50,464 bases of DNA, from positions 1 to 50,464 of the forward strand of contig CAKSTB010000021.1 in NCBI GenBank assembly GCA_934490165.1. The letters run 5' to 3'. Position 1 is the first letter of the stretch. The number at the start of each line of letters is the position of its first letter. The stretch comes from an uncultured Ruminiclostridium sp. GTDB taxonomy: Bacteria > Bacillota > Clostridia > Oscillospirales > Ruminococcaceae. Below the pieces are notes generated by a model that was not told where the DNA came from, did not search any database, and saw only the letters and a program-made list of their open reading frames with translations. Of the stretch, positions 1 to 8,142 are shown one piece after another. The translations under genes were made by a program, and so were the position numbers.

Positions 1-158
1 TGGTAGCTTCTTTTATTATATACCTTGCCTTTCTGTTTTTCTACCCCCTTGTGTCCAGTTTTAGTATAGCACTTCAGAGTCTTGCTTTCGCAAGCACTCG
101 GACGTTCCGCTTTGCTTCACTGGGCTGCCAAGTCCAACGGAGCTTTAGCGGAGTGCAC

Positions 159-180
159 GAGCCTTGCGTACGCAAGGCTC
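159..180. repeat. 22-bp perfect palindrome
   Basis: GAGCCTTGCGT is followed directly by its exact reverse complement. It adjoins repeat module A. A second small hairpin (CTTGC-TTTC-GCAAG) lies at 81-94. No U-tract follows, so it is not called a terminator. It may be part of the repeat element or a cruciform-forming site. Confidence 0.6.
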
Positions 181-184
181 AGAC

Positions 185-410
185 TCTCACCTAGTCCCTT
201 TGGTTCTTTCCCTCGTTCATAGCAGCAACGTTATCGCACAGAATAGCGAACCTGAGAAGTGCTATCCCGCAAGAGGCAGTATCGGTAGCCTGCTATCAGA
301 GTATAAACATCAAACATTTTTGTTAAGCGGAAACAGAAACACATCGCACAGAATAGCGAACCCGAGAAGTGCTGTCCGACAAATAGAACTATCGGTAGCC
401 TGCTATCAAA
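185..410 (+). repeat. Intergenic repeat module A, copy 1 (two ~66-bp units)
   Basis: Two copies of a ~66-bp unit lie at 233-298 and 343-408, 110 bp apart. Each has the core ATAGCGAACC(T/C)GAGAAGTGCT and ends in ATCGGTAGCCTGCTATCA. The same pair, with 112-bp spacing, lies inverted at 40788-40957. Similarity extends upstream to about 185 (the CTAGTCCCTTTGGTT segment). Short open frames cross both copies, but the repeat is read in different frames, so it is not treated as coding. The rest of 1-540 holds only palindromes and the terminator of the downstream minus-strand gene. Confidence 0.85.
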
Positions 411-489
411 GTAAAACCATCAACCGATATAATAGAAGCACATCAAAAAACGGATATTTTTCACAACCCGACCCTTAGCTGTCTTGCTA

Positions 490-524
490 CATCAAAAAAC
501 CGCCGTGAAAATCCACAGCGGTTT
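490..524 (-). terminator. Rho-independent terminator of the EAL-domain gene
   Basis: On the minus strand, an 11-bp stem (AAACCGCTGTG pairing with CACGGCGGTTT, one wobble) with a 6-nt loop runs into a T-rich tail. It lies 18 bp past the stop codon of the EAL-domain gene. Confidence 0.75.
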
Positions 525-541
525 AAAAATATCACAATTAC

Positions 542-2185
542 CTACTTCTCATAAACCGGGCTTTCAAGCCTTGTCGCAAACTCGGTTTCGGGAAGCGGTT
601 TATCAAAATAATAGCCCTGAATTATGTTACAACCCATATTTTTAAGGTTTTCGACAATCGTTTTATCTTCTACTCCCTCGCAAACAGTAGTCATACTGAG
701 CTCTTTCGCCATATGAAGCACGTTTTCAAGTACGACCTGACCTCTTGTATCCTCGTTTGAGCCTGCAAGCGACTTATCAAGCTTCAGAATATCAAAATCA
801 AGGTCTTTCAGCAGTGCAAGCGAAGAATAACCTGTTCCGAAGTCGTCCATAGAAACCATAAGTCCATAGCTTTTAAGGTCGATTATCGCCTGCTTGATAG
901 CGTTGAAATCATCTGTATAAGCCGTTTCGGTAAACTCGACCTCAAGGAAGTGCGGTTCAATTCCGTAACGGTTGATAACATTCATTATCTTCTCGGCGAG
1001 ATGAGGAAAACGCAGATGGATCTTTGAGAAGTTCACCGATACAGGAACTATGCGCTTTCCGTTTTCCTGCCATTTCTTGATCATAGCGCAGGTGTGCTCC
1101 AGCACGAACATATCAAGCTTCATTATAAGACCTGTTCGTTCTGCTATCGGGATAAAGTCGGCGGGAGAAATGACCTTGCCGTCACGCTGCCATCTGATAA
1201 GCGCTTCCGCTCCTACAAGAGTGCGTGTGTCTACCCGTACCTTTGGCTGATAATACACGACAAATTCGCCGTCGGCAAGCGCCTGAGGCATATCGCTTTC
1301 AAGAAGCGTCAGCTGCTGTTCACGCGTTATTGTGTCAAGGTCATAATAAACATAGTCTGTATCCGTGCGGCGCTTTGCAACATCTATGCAGGTTTCCGCG
1401 CGGGCGAGTATGGTGTCTATATCGTCTGTGCTTCCGTCAAGCACGACTATGCCTGCGCGAAGCGATATTTCATACACCGTCTTTTCTTTTCCGTAGAAGA
1501 AGTTTACCGGTATCTTGGCAAAGCTCTTGAGATGATTTTTAAGATGAGCTTTCTTCACCATAAGGCAGAAGTTATCGCTACCCGAACGGCTGCATATCTC
1601 ATCGCTGTACATCATCTTATTGAGCGCTTTCGCGTACTTTGCAATTATCTCGGTAGTCGCCTGATAACCGAATATGGTATTGAGAGTGTTGCAACCCTTA
1701 ATATTAGCCCTGATAACCGCATAATCCGCAAGTATGCCGTTTTCCTTGACTTCTTCGATAAACGCCCTGAAGCCCTTTGAGTTCGGTATGCCGCTGTCGC
1801 GGTCAATGTTGTCGATCAGCTTTCCGACATGAATGCTGAGAGTGCAGGTGCAAATTATAGCAAGAACATGGGTAACGTGCTCAAAAAGCTTTTCCTGCTC
1901 CGGGCTGAGCGTTGCAAAATCAATATCGGTATAAAATTCATATGTGTATCTGCAACTATCGTTCTCACATTCGTATTTTTTGTTATAGAGAGGAAAGATC
2001 TCTGCGTCTTTATACACCAGAGTTTCGCTGATCCGCCCACCGTAATCGAGTGTGCGCAGGATTCTGGATATGTGTAATGCTTTTGCCGCAGGTACAAACT
2101 CATCTATCTGTCGCAGGTCGCTGTACCGTTTTGTAGCTACGGCATCAATAGTATCAGACAGGTGCTTTCTGACAACGTCGATCAT
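542..2185 (-). CDS. EAL-domain cyclic-di-GMP phosphodiesterase with degenerate GGDEF domain
   Basis: Predicted cytosolic c-di-GMP signalling protein of 547 aa. Residues 1-125 match no family I recognise. Residues ~130-290 form a GGDEF-like domain whose signature is GSDNF (202-206), so cyclase activity is unlikely. Residues ~305-540 form an EAL domain with the key motifs present: EAL at 327-329, FTE near 418-420, DDFGTG at 447-452, KLDK near 468-471, EGVE near 503-506 and QGYYF near 523. It is therefore expected to hydrolyse c-di-GMP to pGpG. No membrane segment is seen. ATG at 2185 was chosen because GGAGGCAGGAAT directly precedes it; an upstream in-frame extension to 2278 would run through the promoter. 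It is monocistronic, with its own terminator. Confidence 0.9.
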   Translation of the reverse strand: MIDVVRKHLSDTIDAVATKRYSDLRQIDEFVPAAKALHISRILRTLDYGGRISETLVYKDAEIFPLYNKKYECENDSCRYTYEFYTDIDFATLSPEQEKLFEHVTHVLAIICTCTLSIHVGKLIDNIDRDSGIPNSKGFRAFIEEVKENGILADYAVIRANIKGCNTLNTIFGYQATTEIIAKYAKALNKMMYSDEICSRSGSDNFCLMVKKAHLKNHLKSFAKIPVNFFYGKEKTVYEISLRAGIVVLDGSTDDIDTILARAETCIDVAKRRTDTDYVYYDLDTITREQQLTLLESDMPQALADGEFVVYYQPKVRVDTRTLVGAEALIRWQRDGKVISPADFIPIAERTGLIMKLDMFVLEHTCAMIKKWQENGKRIVPVSVNFSKIHLRFPHLAEKIMNVINRYGIEPHFLEVEFTETAYTDDFNAIKQAIIDLKSYGLMVSMDDFGTGYSSLALLKDLDFDILKLDKSLAGSNEDTRGQVVLENVLHMAKELSMTTVCEGVEDKTIVENLKNMGCNIIQGYYFDKPLPETEFATRLESPVYEK

Positions 2186-2225
2186 ATTCCTGCCTCCTTC
2201 TTCTGTTTTCTCGATATCTTTATAT

Positions 2226-2254
2226 ATTTTATCACATTTCCGAGCCGTTAGCAA
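2226..2254 (-). promoter_or_regulatory. Putative sigma-A promoter of the EAL-domain gene
   Basis: On the minus strand TTGCTA (2249-2254), a 17-bp spacer, then TAAAAT (2226-2231), about 40 bp upstream of the chosen ATG. It supports the start at 2185. Confidence 0.55.
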
Positions 2255-2526
2255 GCAAAAAAACGGACAAAAGGTCAAAAAAAGTTCACAATTTCAAAAT
2301 AAGAGCAGAGTAGACAAAAGCGCTTTGCAAAAGCTGTGCATTATCACAAACAGCCGTCCGTTTATAATCGTTTACAGCACTGTTTTATATTGTATTTGTA
2401 AGTATTTTAAGTAAAATTGTGTTTTAGCTTACAACCTAATATCGGCTGTTTTGTTACAAAAGAAGCCGCAAATGATGAATTTGTGCGATAAAAAGGACTT
2501 TTGTCGAAAAAATCAGAAAATACCAC

Positions 2527-2555
2527 TTGAAAACCTACTAAAAATATGGTATTAT
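2527..2555 (+). promoter_or_regulatory. Putative sigma-A promoter of the Rrf2 gene
   Basis: TTGAAA (2527-2532), a 17-bp spacer and TATTAT (2550-2555), 65 bp upstream of the ATG. The remaining 2279-2526 interval between the divergent genes shows no gene or convincing structure. Confidence 0.65.
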
Positions 2556-2620
2556 AGTATTTAGAAAATCACGGCTCACGAATGGCTCAGATAAAATAAA
2601 GGTCAAGAAAGGACTATAAC

Positions 2621-3058
2621 ATGAAAATATCTACAAAAGGACGTTATGTATTAAGAATGCTCATCGATCTTGCCGAGCACCAGGGCGACGGCTATATCCC
2701 GCTGAAAGAAATAGCTCAGCGTCAGGGCATATCAAAGAAGTATCTTGAGCAGATAGTGCCGATGCTGAACAAATCGGACATTCTGCGTACCAACCGCGGA
2801 TTTCAGGGCGGCTACAGACTGGCAAAGTCACCGGAGAAGTACACTGTCGGCGACATATTAAGACTTACGGAGGGCTCACTCGCACCCGTTGCGTGTCTTG
2901 ACAGCGGAGTTGTTGAATGTGACAGAAGCGCGCACTGCGCCACTTTATCGCTCTGGCAGGGGCTTTACAAGGTTATAAACGAGTATCTTGACGGCGTTAC
3001 ATTGCAGGATCTTATCAATAACGATAAGGAAAACGCCGCCGATGACTATGTGATATAA
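2621..3058 (+). CDS. Rrf2/IscR-family transcriptional regulator with three-cysteine motif
   Basis: DNA-binding regulator of 145 aa, the usual Rrf2 length. The N-terminus is typical (ISTKGRYVLRMLIDLA), followed by a winged helix with the recognition region near 36-60 and the FQGGYRLAK wing (61-69). C92, C100 and C106 sit where IscR-type members bind a [2Fe-2S] cluster, so it may sense Fe-S status or redox; CymR-type members lack this set. The ATG follows AGAAAGGAC. No isc, suf or cysteine-metabolism gene is adjacent, so its target is probably elsewhere, or it controls its own promoter. Exact subfamily is uncertain. Confidence 0.9.
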   Translation: MKISTKGRYVLRMLIDLAEHQGDGYIPLKEIAQRQGISKKYLEQIVPMLNKSDILRTNRGFQGGYRLAKSPEKYTVGDILRLTEGSLAPVACLDSGVVECDRSAHCATLSLWQGLYKVINEYLDGVTLQDLINNDKENAADDYVI

Positions 3059-3085
3059 GTATCGGTGTTAATCCAAATAATACTG

Positions 3086-3112
3086 ACAGCCGCGGTTATT
3101 TGCCGCGGCTGT
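3086..3112 (+). terminator. Hairpin after the Rrf2 gene
   Basis: A perfect 10-bp stem (ACAGCCGCGG with its complement) and 7-nt loop lie 27 bp after the stop codon. The following U-tract is weak (TTGC), so termination efficiency is uncertain. Confidence 0.5.
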
Positions 3113-3120
3113 TGCTATAC

Positions 3121-3152
3121 ACAAAAATCCCCCGCAGAAACCTGCGGGGGAT
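3121..3152 (-). terminator. Terminator of the secreted ATDAP protein gene
   Basis: A perfect 9-bp CCCCCGCAG stem with a 4-nt loop (3129-3150), extended by flanking A-T pairs. On the minus strand it is followed by ATTTTTGT. Confidence 0.8.
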
Positions 3153-3188
3153 AAATTGCTTATTTACGCTTATTGCTTAAAGTCGAAA

Positions 3189-4070
3189 TTACTTTCTCTT
3201 CTTAGCAACGATAACAGCGCCTGTAGCGAGAACTGCAACACCTGCTACTACTGCAACGCTCTCAACACCTGTGTTTGTGCTGGGCTTTGTAGAATCGCCT
3301 GTTGTAGGAGCATCTGTTGCGGGAGCGTCTGTTGCAGGAGCGTCTGTTGCAGGTGCATCTGTTGCGGGAGTTGAAGCGCCGCCGATTGTAGCAACACCCT
3401 TTTCGTCAAATGATACGAGAACGTTACCGTCAGCATCCTTAACATCAAGCCGTGTAACTGTTACAGCTGCAACACCGTTGCTCCATTCCTGAAGACCAGC
3501 CTGCATGCATCCCATATCTTCAATAGAAGCAACATCGCCTGCTGCGATGGGGTTAACGAGCTGATCGTTTGTGATAGCATATGTGTAATCGCCAACCTTT
3601 TCTACCTTACCGGGCTTTGTATCATCTAATGTAGAGCCTTCACCTACAGGACCGAGTAATTCTTCATCAAGAACGCCCCAAAATTCGCAAGCGGGCCAGT
3701 TATACTTATTGAAGAGTTCAGCCTTCTTCTCATCAGGATCGTTCTGAACGCCGAGCTTTTCACCGTTGCATGAGAATATAACAGAACCGCCGATCTCGCC
3801 TGTCCACAGAATCTGATCGTCATCATTTACATGTACAGTAAATGTAAGAGCAGCAATCTTTGAATAGTCGATATCAAGCTTTGTTGCAGGCTTGTTCTCT
3901 GCTTCATTGCCCTTGTTGTAGAGCTGAATAAGCCACATACCTGTACCTGTGCTTAATGCTGCTTCTGTGCCTTCAACCTTTGTGAGACAAGCAGCGCTTG
4001 CTGCTACGGCTAATGTGCTTGCTGCGAGAGCAGAAGCTACAACGCCAGCCATGATCTTTCTTAACTTCAT
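3189..4070 (-). CDS. Secreted, C-terminally membrane-anchored protein with ATDAP repeats
   Basis: 293 aa of unknown function. A signal peptide is clear at 1-27 (MKLRKIMAG, an alanine/valine-rich core, then ASAA). Residues ~30-225 form an extracellular domain I do not recognise; its beta-strand-like pattern could suit a binding module. Four exact ATDAP repeats follow, then a threonine/proline stretch, a hydrophobic segment (~268-287) and the tail KKRK. That layout resembles a wall-sorting signal, but only NTGVES stands where LPxTG would be, so sortase anchoring is unproven. The start follows AGGAGG with 8-nt spacing. It is monocistronic, with its own promoter and terminator. Confidence 0.8.
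   Translation of the reverse strand: MKLRKIMAGVVASALAASTLAVAASAACLTKVEGTEAALSTGTGMWLIQLYNKGNEAENKPATKLDIDYSKIAALTFTVHVNDDDQILWTGEIGGSVIFSCNGEKLGVQNDPDEKKAELFNKYNWPACEFWGVLDEELLGPVGEGSTLDDTKPGKVEKVGDYTYAITNDQLVNPIAAGDVASIEDMGCMQAGLQEWSNGVAAVTVTRLDVKDADGNVLVSFDEKGVATIGGASTPATDAPATDAPATDAPATDAPTTGDSTKPSTNTGVESVAVVAGVAVLATGAVIVAKKRK
3306..3365. repeat. Four tandem 15-bp repeats encoding ATDAP
   Basis: Four 15-bp units lie head to tail inside the secreted-protein gene, differing only at silent positions. Each encodes ATDAP on the minus strand. It is a likely site of length variation between strains. Confidence 0.9.
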
Positions 4071-4134
4071 TGGAAAAATCCTCCTATAAAACTTATTTTC
4101 GTTTTGTTACACACTTATGTAACTTTACACACCT

Positions 4135-4163
4135 ATTTTAACATTTCACTTTTTTAATGTCAA
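4135..4163 (-). promoter_or_regulatory. Strong putative promoter of the secreted protein gene
   Basis: On the minus strand TTGACA (4158-4163), a 17-bp spacer and TAAAAT (4135-4140), about 65 bp upstream of the ATG. The -35 is consensus and the -10 is near consensus. Between here and the divergent promoter at 4398 I see nothing else. Confidence 0.7.
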
Positions 4164-4397
4164 TGTGCATTATGCCTAAAATGTATGTGAAAATTTATTG
4201 AAACTCACGGCATTACACGGCAATAAGGGCATAATTTAAGTAAATTTAAGATTAACGGTGGATTATGTTGTGTTTTTGTGATAAAAAGGGTGGGAGGAAG
4301 GGTGCTGTAATTTCAGCTTATACAATGGAATTGTTTTGGTATTGCTTGGGGATTGTTCGGCGAAAATGAAAACTGCTTAAAATTTTACTTAAAAGGA

Positions 4398-4426
4398 TTG
4401 AGAAAAGCCGAAAAATATGGTATATT
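4398..4426 (+). promoter_or_regulatory. Putative promoter of the GH36 alpha-galactosidase gene
   Basis: TTGAGA (4398-4403), a 17-bp spacer and TATATT (4421-4426). An in-frame ATG at 4417 lies inside this promoter, which supports ATG 4480 as the real start. Confidence 0.6.
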
Positions 4427-4479
4427 TAATGTATATGGGAACTTGTTGTATCCCGAATAAGATAAAGGACGGAAAAACT

Positions 4480-6672
4480 ATGTCTATCGTATTTGACGAA
4501 AACAAGCGTGTATTCAAGCTCGACACGGAAAAATCGAGCTACGCATTCCATATCACCGACAGCAGAAACCTGCTCCACCTGTACTACGGCGGTTATATTC
4601 CCGAAACGGATATAACACATATGCTCCGTATACCGAATGACGAACCATTTGTACCCGCCGTACATGACGCTATGGGTCCTCACAGCTTTGACTGTGCGCC
4701 TATCGAATTTCCGACATCGGGCGTTGCGGATTTCAGAGAGCCGGCAATGCAGGTAATGGATATAAACGGTATGTCCGCCTGTGAATGCTACTACAAGGAT
4801 TACAGAATTTCAAACGGAAAGCCGAAATTAAAGGGGCTTCCCGCTACATATGCCGCAGACGATGAGGCGCAGACGCTTGAGGTGTTCTGCTACGACCCGC
4901 ACAGCGGCCTTGATATTACGCTTATGTACAGCGTATTCCCGAAATTTGACGTTATCACAAGAAGTGTAAAGGTCGAAAACAACGGCCTTGCCGCTATCGA
5001 CCTGCGCCGTATCATATCCATGAGCCTTGACCTTGACAGAATGGACTATGATATGATCACCCTGCACGGAACATGGGCGAGAGAACGCCATGTACAGCGC
5101 TTCCCTATCCGCTTCGGCAAGCAGTCGATCGACTCAAACAGAGGTGCGACAAGCCACGCTCACAACAACTTCTTTGCACTGTGCGACCATACTGCAACTG
5201 AGGACTTCGGCGAGGCTTACGGCTTTGCGCTGGTTTACTCCGGCTCATTCCTCGGAATGGTAGAGGTAGGTCAGTACGAAAAGACAAGAGCACTGCTCGG
5301 TATAAATCCCTATGACTTCTCATGGCACTTAGAGCCCGGCGAGGAATTCCAGGCACCTGAGGTTATAATGACTTATTCGGGCGAGGGTCTGGGTCAGATG
5401 TCGAGAAACTTCCACGATGTAATGAGAAACAACCTTATAAGAGGTAAGTGGAAGGATCTGCGCCGTCCTATACTTATAAATAACTGGGAAGCTACCTACT
5501 TCAACTTTGACACCGACAAGCTTCTTGATATCGCAAGAGAGGCAAAGAAAGCCGGAATTGAAATGCTCGTTATGGATGACGGCTGGTTCGGTCACAGAAA
5601 CGATGATAAATCGTCCCTCGGCGACTGGTTTGTAAACGAGGATAAGATAAAGGGCGGTCTTAAGCACCTTGTTGACGAGGTCAACAAGATAGGTCTTAAG
5701 TTCGGTATATGGTTCGAGCCTGAGATGATAAGCCCTGACAGCAAGCTGTATGCGGAGCATCAGGACTGGTGCATACACATTCCCGGCAGACACCGCACGA
5801 CTGTAAGAAGCCAGCTTGTACTCGACTTCTCAAGAAAAGAAGTGCGCGACTATATATATGAACAGATGAAGGCTATACTTTCAAGCGCCAACATCGAATA
5901 TGTAAAGTGGGATATGAACAGACAGCTGAGCGAGGTCGGCAACGAGGTATTCCCTCCCGAAAGACAGCGCGAAATATGGCACAGATACGTCCTCGGCGTA
6001 TATGAAATGCAGGAAAGACTGCTTACCGACTTCCCCGACCTGCTCCTTGAAAACTGCGCGGGCGGCGGCTCACGCTTTGACGCAGGTATGCTGTACTACT
6101 CGCCGCAGATATGGACAAGCGACGATACAGACGCCATCGAAAGACTTAAGATACAGTACGGCACTTCTATGTGCTACCCCTGCTCATGCTTCGGCGCACA
6201 CGTTTCTGACAGCCCGAACCACTGTGTAGGTAGAATTACTCCGTTTGAAACAAGAGGACACGTTGCAATGTCGGGTACGTTCGGCTATGAGCTTGACGTT
6301 ACGAAAATATCGGACGATGACAAGTATGCGATAAAGGAACAGATCGCGGAGTTTAACAAGTATAATCCGCTTGTGAGAACAGGCGATTACTATCGTATCG
6401 GCGATCCGTTCGCAAACGACCGCTTTGACGCATGGCAGTTTGTCGCAAAGGACAAGAGCGAAACGCTTCTCGAATATGTACAGGTTCTTAAAGAACCGAG
6501 CGTGTTTCTGCACAGAGTAAAGCTGAAAGGGCTTGAAAAGGGTTGTTATTACAGGCACGAGCAGACGGGAAGGGTTTATTCGGCAGAGCTTCTGATGAAC
6601 AGCGGATTTGACATTCCGTCACTTTGGGGCGATTTCAGATCGTTTATCGCGCATTTTGTCAGGGTGAAGTAA
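4480..6672 (+). CDS. GH36 alpha-galactosidase
   Basis: Hydrolyses terminal alpha-1,6-galactose, for example from raffinose-family oligosaccharides or galactomannan fragments. It lacks a signal peptide and is probably cytosolic. Length is 730 aa, normal for bacterial GH36: an N-terminal beta-supersandwich (~1-320), a (beta/alpha)8 barrel (~330-640) and a C-terminal beta domain. Visible barrel motifs are MDDGWFG, the nucleophile D478 in KWDMNR, ENCAGGGSRFD and acid/base D548 in WTSDDTD. The start was set at 4480 because AAAGGACGG precedes it and a promoter overlaps the upstream ATG. A second alpha-galactosidase (GH27) lies at 39.2 kb. No sugar transporter is adjacent. Confidence 0.96.
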   Translation: MSIVFDENKRVFKLDTEKSSYAFHITDSRNLLHLYYGGYIPETDITHMLRIPNDEPFVPAVHDAMGPHSFDCAPIEFPTSGVADFREPAMQVMDINGMSACECYYKDYRISNGKPKLKGLPATYAADDEAQTLEVFCYDPHSGLDITLMYSVFPKFDVITRSVKVENNGLAAIDLRRIISMSLDLDRMDYDMITLHGTWARERHVQRFPIRFGKQSIDSNRGATSHAHNNFFALCDHTATEDFGEAYGFALVYSGSFLGMVEVGQYEKTRALLGINPYDFSWHLEPGEEFQAPEVIMTYSGEGLGQMSRNFHDVMRNNLIRGKWKDLRRPILINNWEATYFNFDTDKLLDIAREAKKAGIEMLVMDDGWFGHRNDDKSSLGDWFVNEDKIKGGLKHLVDEVNKIGLKFGIWFEPEMISPDSKLYAEHQDWCIHIPGRHRTTVRSQLVLDFSRKEVRDYIYEQMKAILSSANIEYVKWDMNRQLSEVGNEVFPPERQREIWHRYVLGVYEMQERLLTDFPDLLLENCAGGGSRFDAGMLYYSPQIWTSDDTDAIERLKIQYGTSMCYPCSCFGAHVSDSPNHCVGRITPFETRGHVAMSGTFGYELDVTKISDDDKYAIKEQIAEFNKYNPLVRTGDYYRIGDPFANDRFDAWQFVAKDKSETLLEYVQVLKEPSVFLHRVKLKGLEKGCYYRHEQTGRVYSAELLMNSGFDIPSLWGDFRSFIAHFVRVK

Positions 6673-6680
6673 GATTGTTG

Positions 6681-6703
6681 TCGGTATGGGGTGCCCATAC
6701 CGA
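6681..6703 (+). promoter_or_regulatory. Perfect hairpin between GH36 gene and downstream genes
   Basis: A 10-bp stem (TCGGTATGGG with its complement) and 3-nt loop lie 9 bp after the GH36 stop. Only TTATTC follows, so it is more likely a weak terminator or mRNA-end stabiliser than a full stop. Confidence 0.5.
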
Positions 6704-6722
6704 TTATTCAGGGTGAAATATT

Positions 6723-7127
6723 ATGAAAAAACTCGGTGTTATACGACTCATCGTCTGCATTGCGGCGATAATAATGGAGCTTTTACCGCTCGGTGCGGTA
6801 CTCAAATACGGATTGATGTCTGACAGCGGTCATTTGATTTTCCGCTTTGAGAATTACTCGTATTTCGATGTCACTCCGTTCGGATATGCAATGTTCAACT
6901 ATATGATATGCGCTGTGATGACAACTATTACGGCTATGCTTTCGCTTCTGTGGATATTCTTCGGCAAGAAGCGTCAGACACCTATTACGGTTTTAGCTTC
7001 GATAGCACTGGTAATGTCGCTTGTTCCGTACCTTACACAGGCATTCAATGTTTTTACTGTCATAATCTCAGCGCTTATAGCGGCGGTGCTTGCACTTTCG
7101 GTAATAATTCAGATAAAGCACGAGTAG
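6723..7127 (+). CDS. Small four-helix membrane protein, function unknown
   Basis: 134 aa with four predicted transmembrane segments (~5-27, 58-80, 86-106, 108-131) and short loops. I recognise no family. It lies 50 bp after the GH36 gene and 15 bp before the WYL regulator, so it is probably cotranscribed with the regulator. The ATG has only a weak upstream GGGTGAA element. Confidence 0.7.
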   Translation: MKKLGVIRLIVCIAAIIMELLPLGAVLKYGLMSDSGHLIFRFENYSYFDVTPFGYAMFNYMICAVMTTITAMLSLLWIFFGKKRQTPITVLASIALVMSLVPYLTQAFNVFTVIISALIAAVLALSVIIQIKHE

Positions 7128-7142
7128 GAAAGGAAATGTATT

Positions 7143-8117
7143 ATGTCACGTTCTTCTAACCAAAAAGCGAAGCTGTTATATCTGGAAAAAATGTTCCGCG
7201 AGGAGTCGGACGAACAGCATCCGCTCACCGTAAAGAATATAATATCAGGACTTGGCAGAGTCGGAATAAAAGCGGAGCGTAAAGCCATATATGACGATAT
7301 AGAGCTTTTGCGCGAGGTAATGGATATGGATATCTGCTCGGATAAGGTGGGAAGCTATTATCTCGGGACTGACAGGTTTCAGTTTGAAGAGTTACAGCTG
7401 CTTGCCGATGCGGCGGCGTGCTCAAAGTTCATAACCGAGGATAAGTCAAGAGAGCTTGTCGATAAGATATCGCACCTTACCAGTAACTATAAGGCGCGCG
7501 AACTGCAAAGAAGCGTAATTGTCGCTAACCGTGTTAAAACCGAAAACCGCAAGATATACTATAATATCAACAAAATACACGAAGCGATAAAGCAGCAGAA
7601 AAAGATCACGTTCCACTACTTCAGGTATGACATAAAAAAGAAAAAGGTCTACAAGACATCGGGCGGACGGTATGTTATGTCGCCGTACTCGCTTGCATGG
7701 GAGGACGAAAATTATTACTGCATAGGCTACTACGAAAAGTATAACAGTATATCAAACTTCCGCGTTGACCGTATGGAAGACGTTGAGGTTTCCGATGAAC
7801 CCGCAGTTCCCGCAAAGGACTTTAATCTTGCGGAATACACCCGCAGAATATTCGGTATGTTCTCAGGAAGCGAAACCGTAAGGGCAAAGCTCAGCTTTGA
7901 CAACTCTCTCACAAGCGTTGTCATGGATAAGTTCGGCTCAGACATAACAATGCACAAGCTCGATGAAAACCATTTTTACATATCAAAGGAAATAAACGTC
8001 AGCCCGACATTTTTCGGCTGGCTGTTTCAGCTCGGAGCAAACGCGGAGATCCTTGAGCCGCTGACTCTAAGAAAAGAATTTACCGACTATCTCGACAGAG
8101 TAAGAACCCTGTACTGA
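7143..8117 (+). CDS. WYL-domain transcriptional regulator
   Basis: 324 aa. An N-terminal winged helix (~5-75, with AERKAIYDDIELL as the helix-turn-helix core) is followed by a WYL domain (~145-225) recognisable by SLAWEDENYYCIGYY and FRVDRM, then a C-terminal WCX-like extension. WYL proteins bind nucleic acids or small ligands and usually control nearby genes. Candidate targets are the neighbours at 4.4-11.8 kb, but no operator was identified. GAAAGGAAAT precedes the ATG. Confidence 0.88.
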   Translation: MSRSSNQKAKLLYLEKMFREESDEQHPLTVKNIISGLGRVGIKAERKAIYDDIELLREVMDMDICSDKVGSYYLGTDRFQFEELQLLADAAACSKFITEDKSRELVDKISHLTSNYKARELQRSVIVANRVKTENRKIYYNINKIHEAIKQQKKITFHYFRYDIKKKKVYKTSGGRYVMSPYSLAWEDENYYCIGYYEKYNSISNFRVDRMEDVEVSDEPAVPAKDFNLAEYTRRIFGMFSGSETVRAKLSFDNSLTSVVMDKFGSDITMHKLDENHFYISKEINVSPTFFGWLFQLGANAEILEPLTLRKEFTDYLDRVRTLY

Positions 8118-8142
8118 GGCAGGCTCAGAAAGACGTATCAAT

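Noticed and set aside
164..478. 104-aa ORF similar in places to a 76-aa ORF at 40764-40994
   Set aside because: The similarity follows the DNA repeat units, which are read in different frames within the same ORF. No RBS is present.
1094..1780. 228-aa plus-strand ORF inside the EAL gene
   Set aside because: Shadow frame of a confidently identified EAL-domain gene.
3306..3365. Possible CRISPR-like short repeats
   Set aside because: Four contiguous 15-bp units without spacers, in frame and coding for ATDAP.
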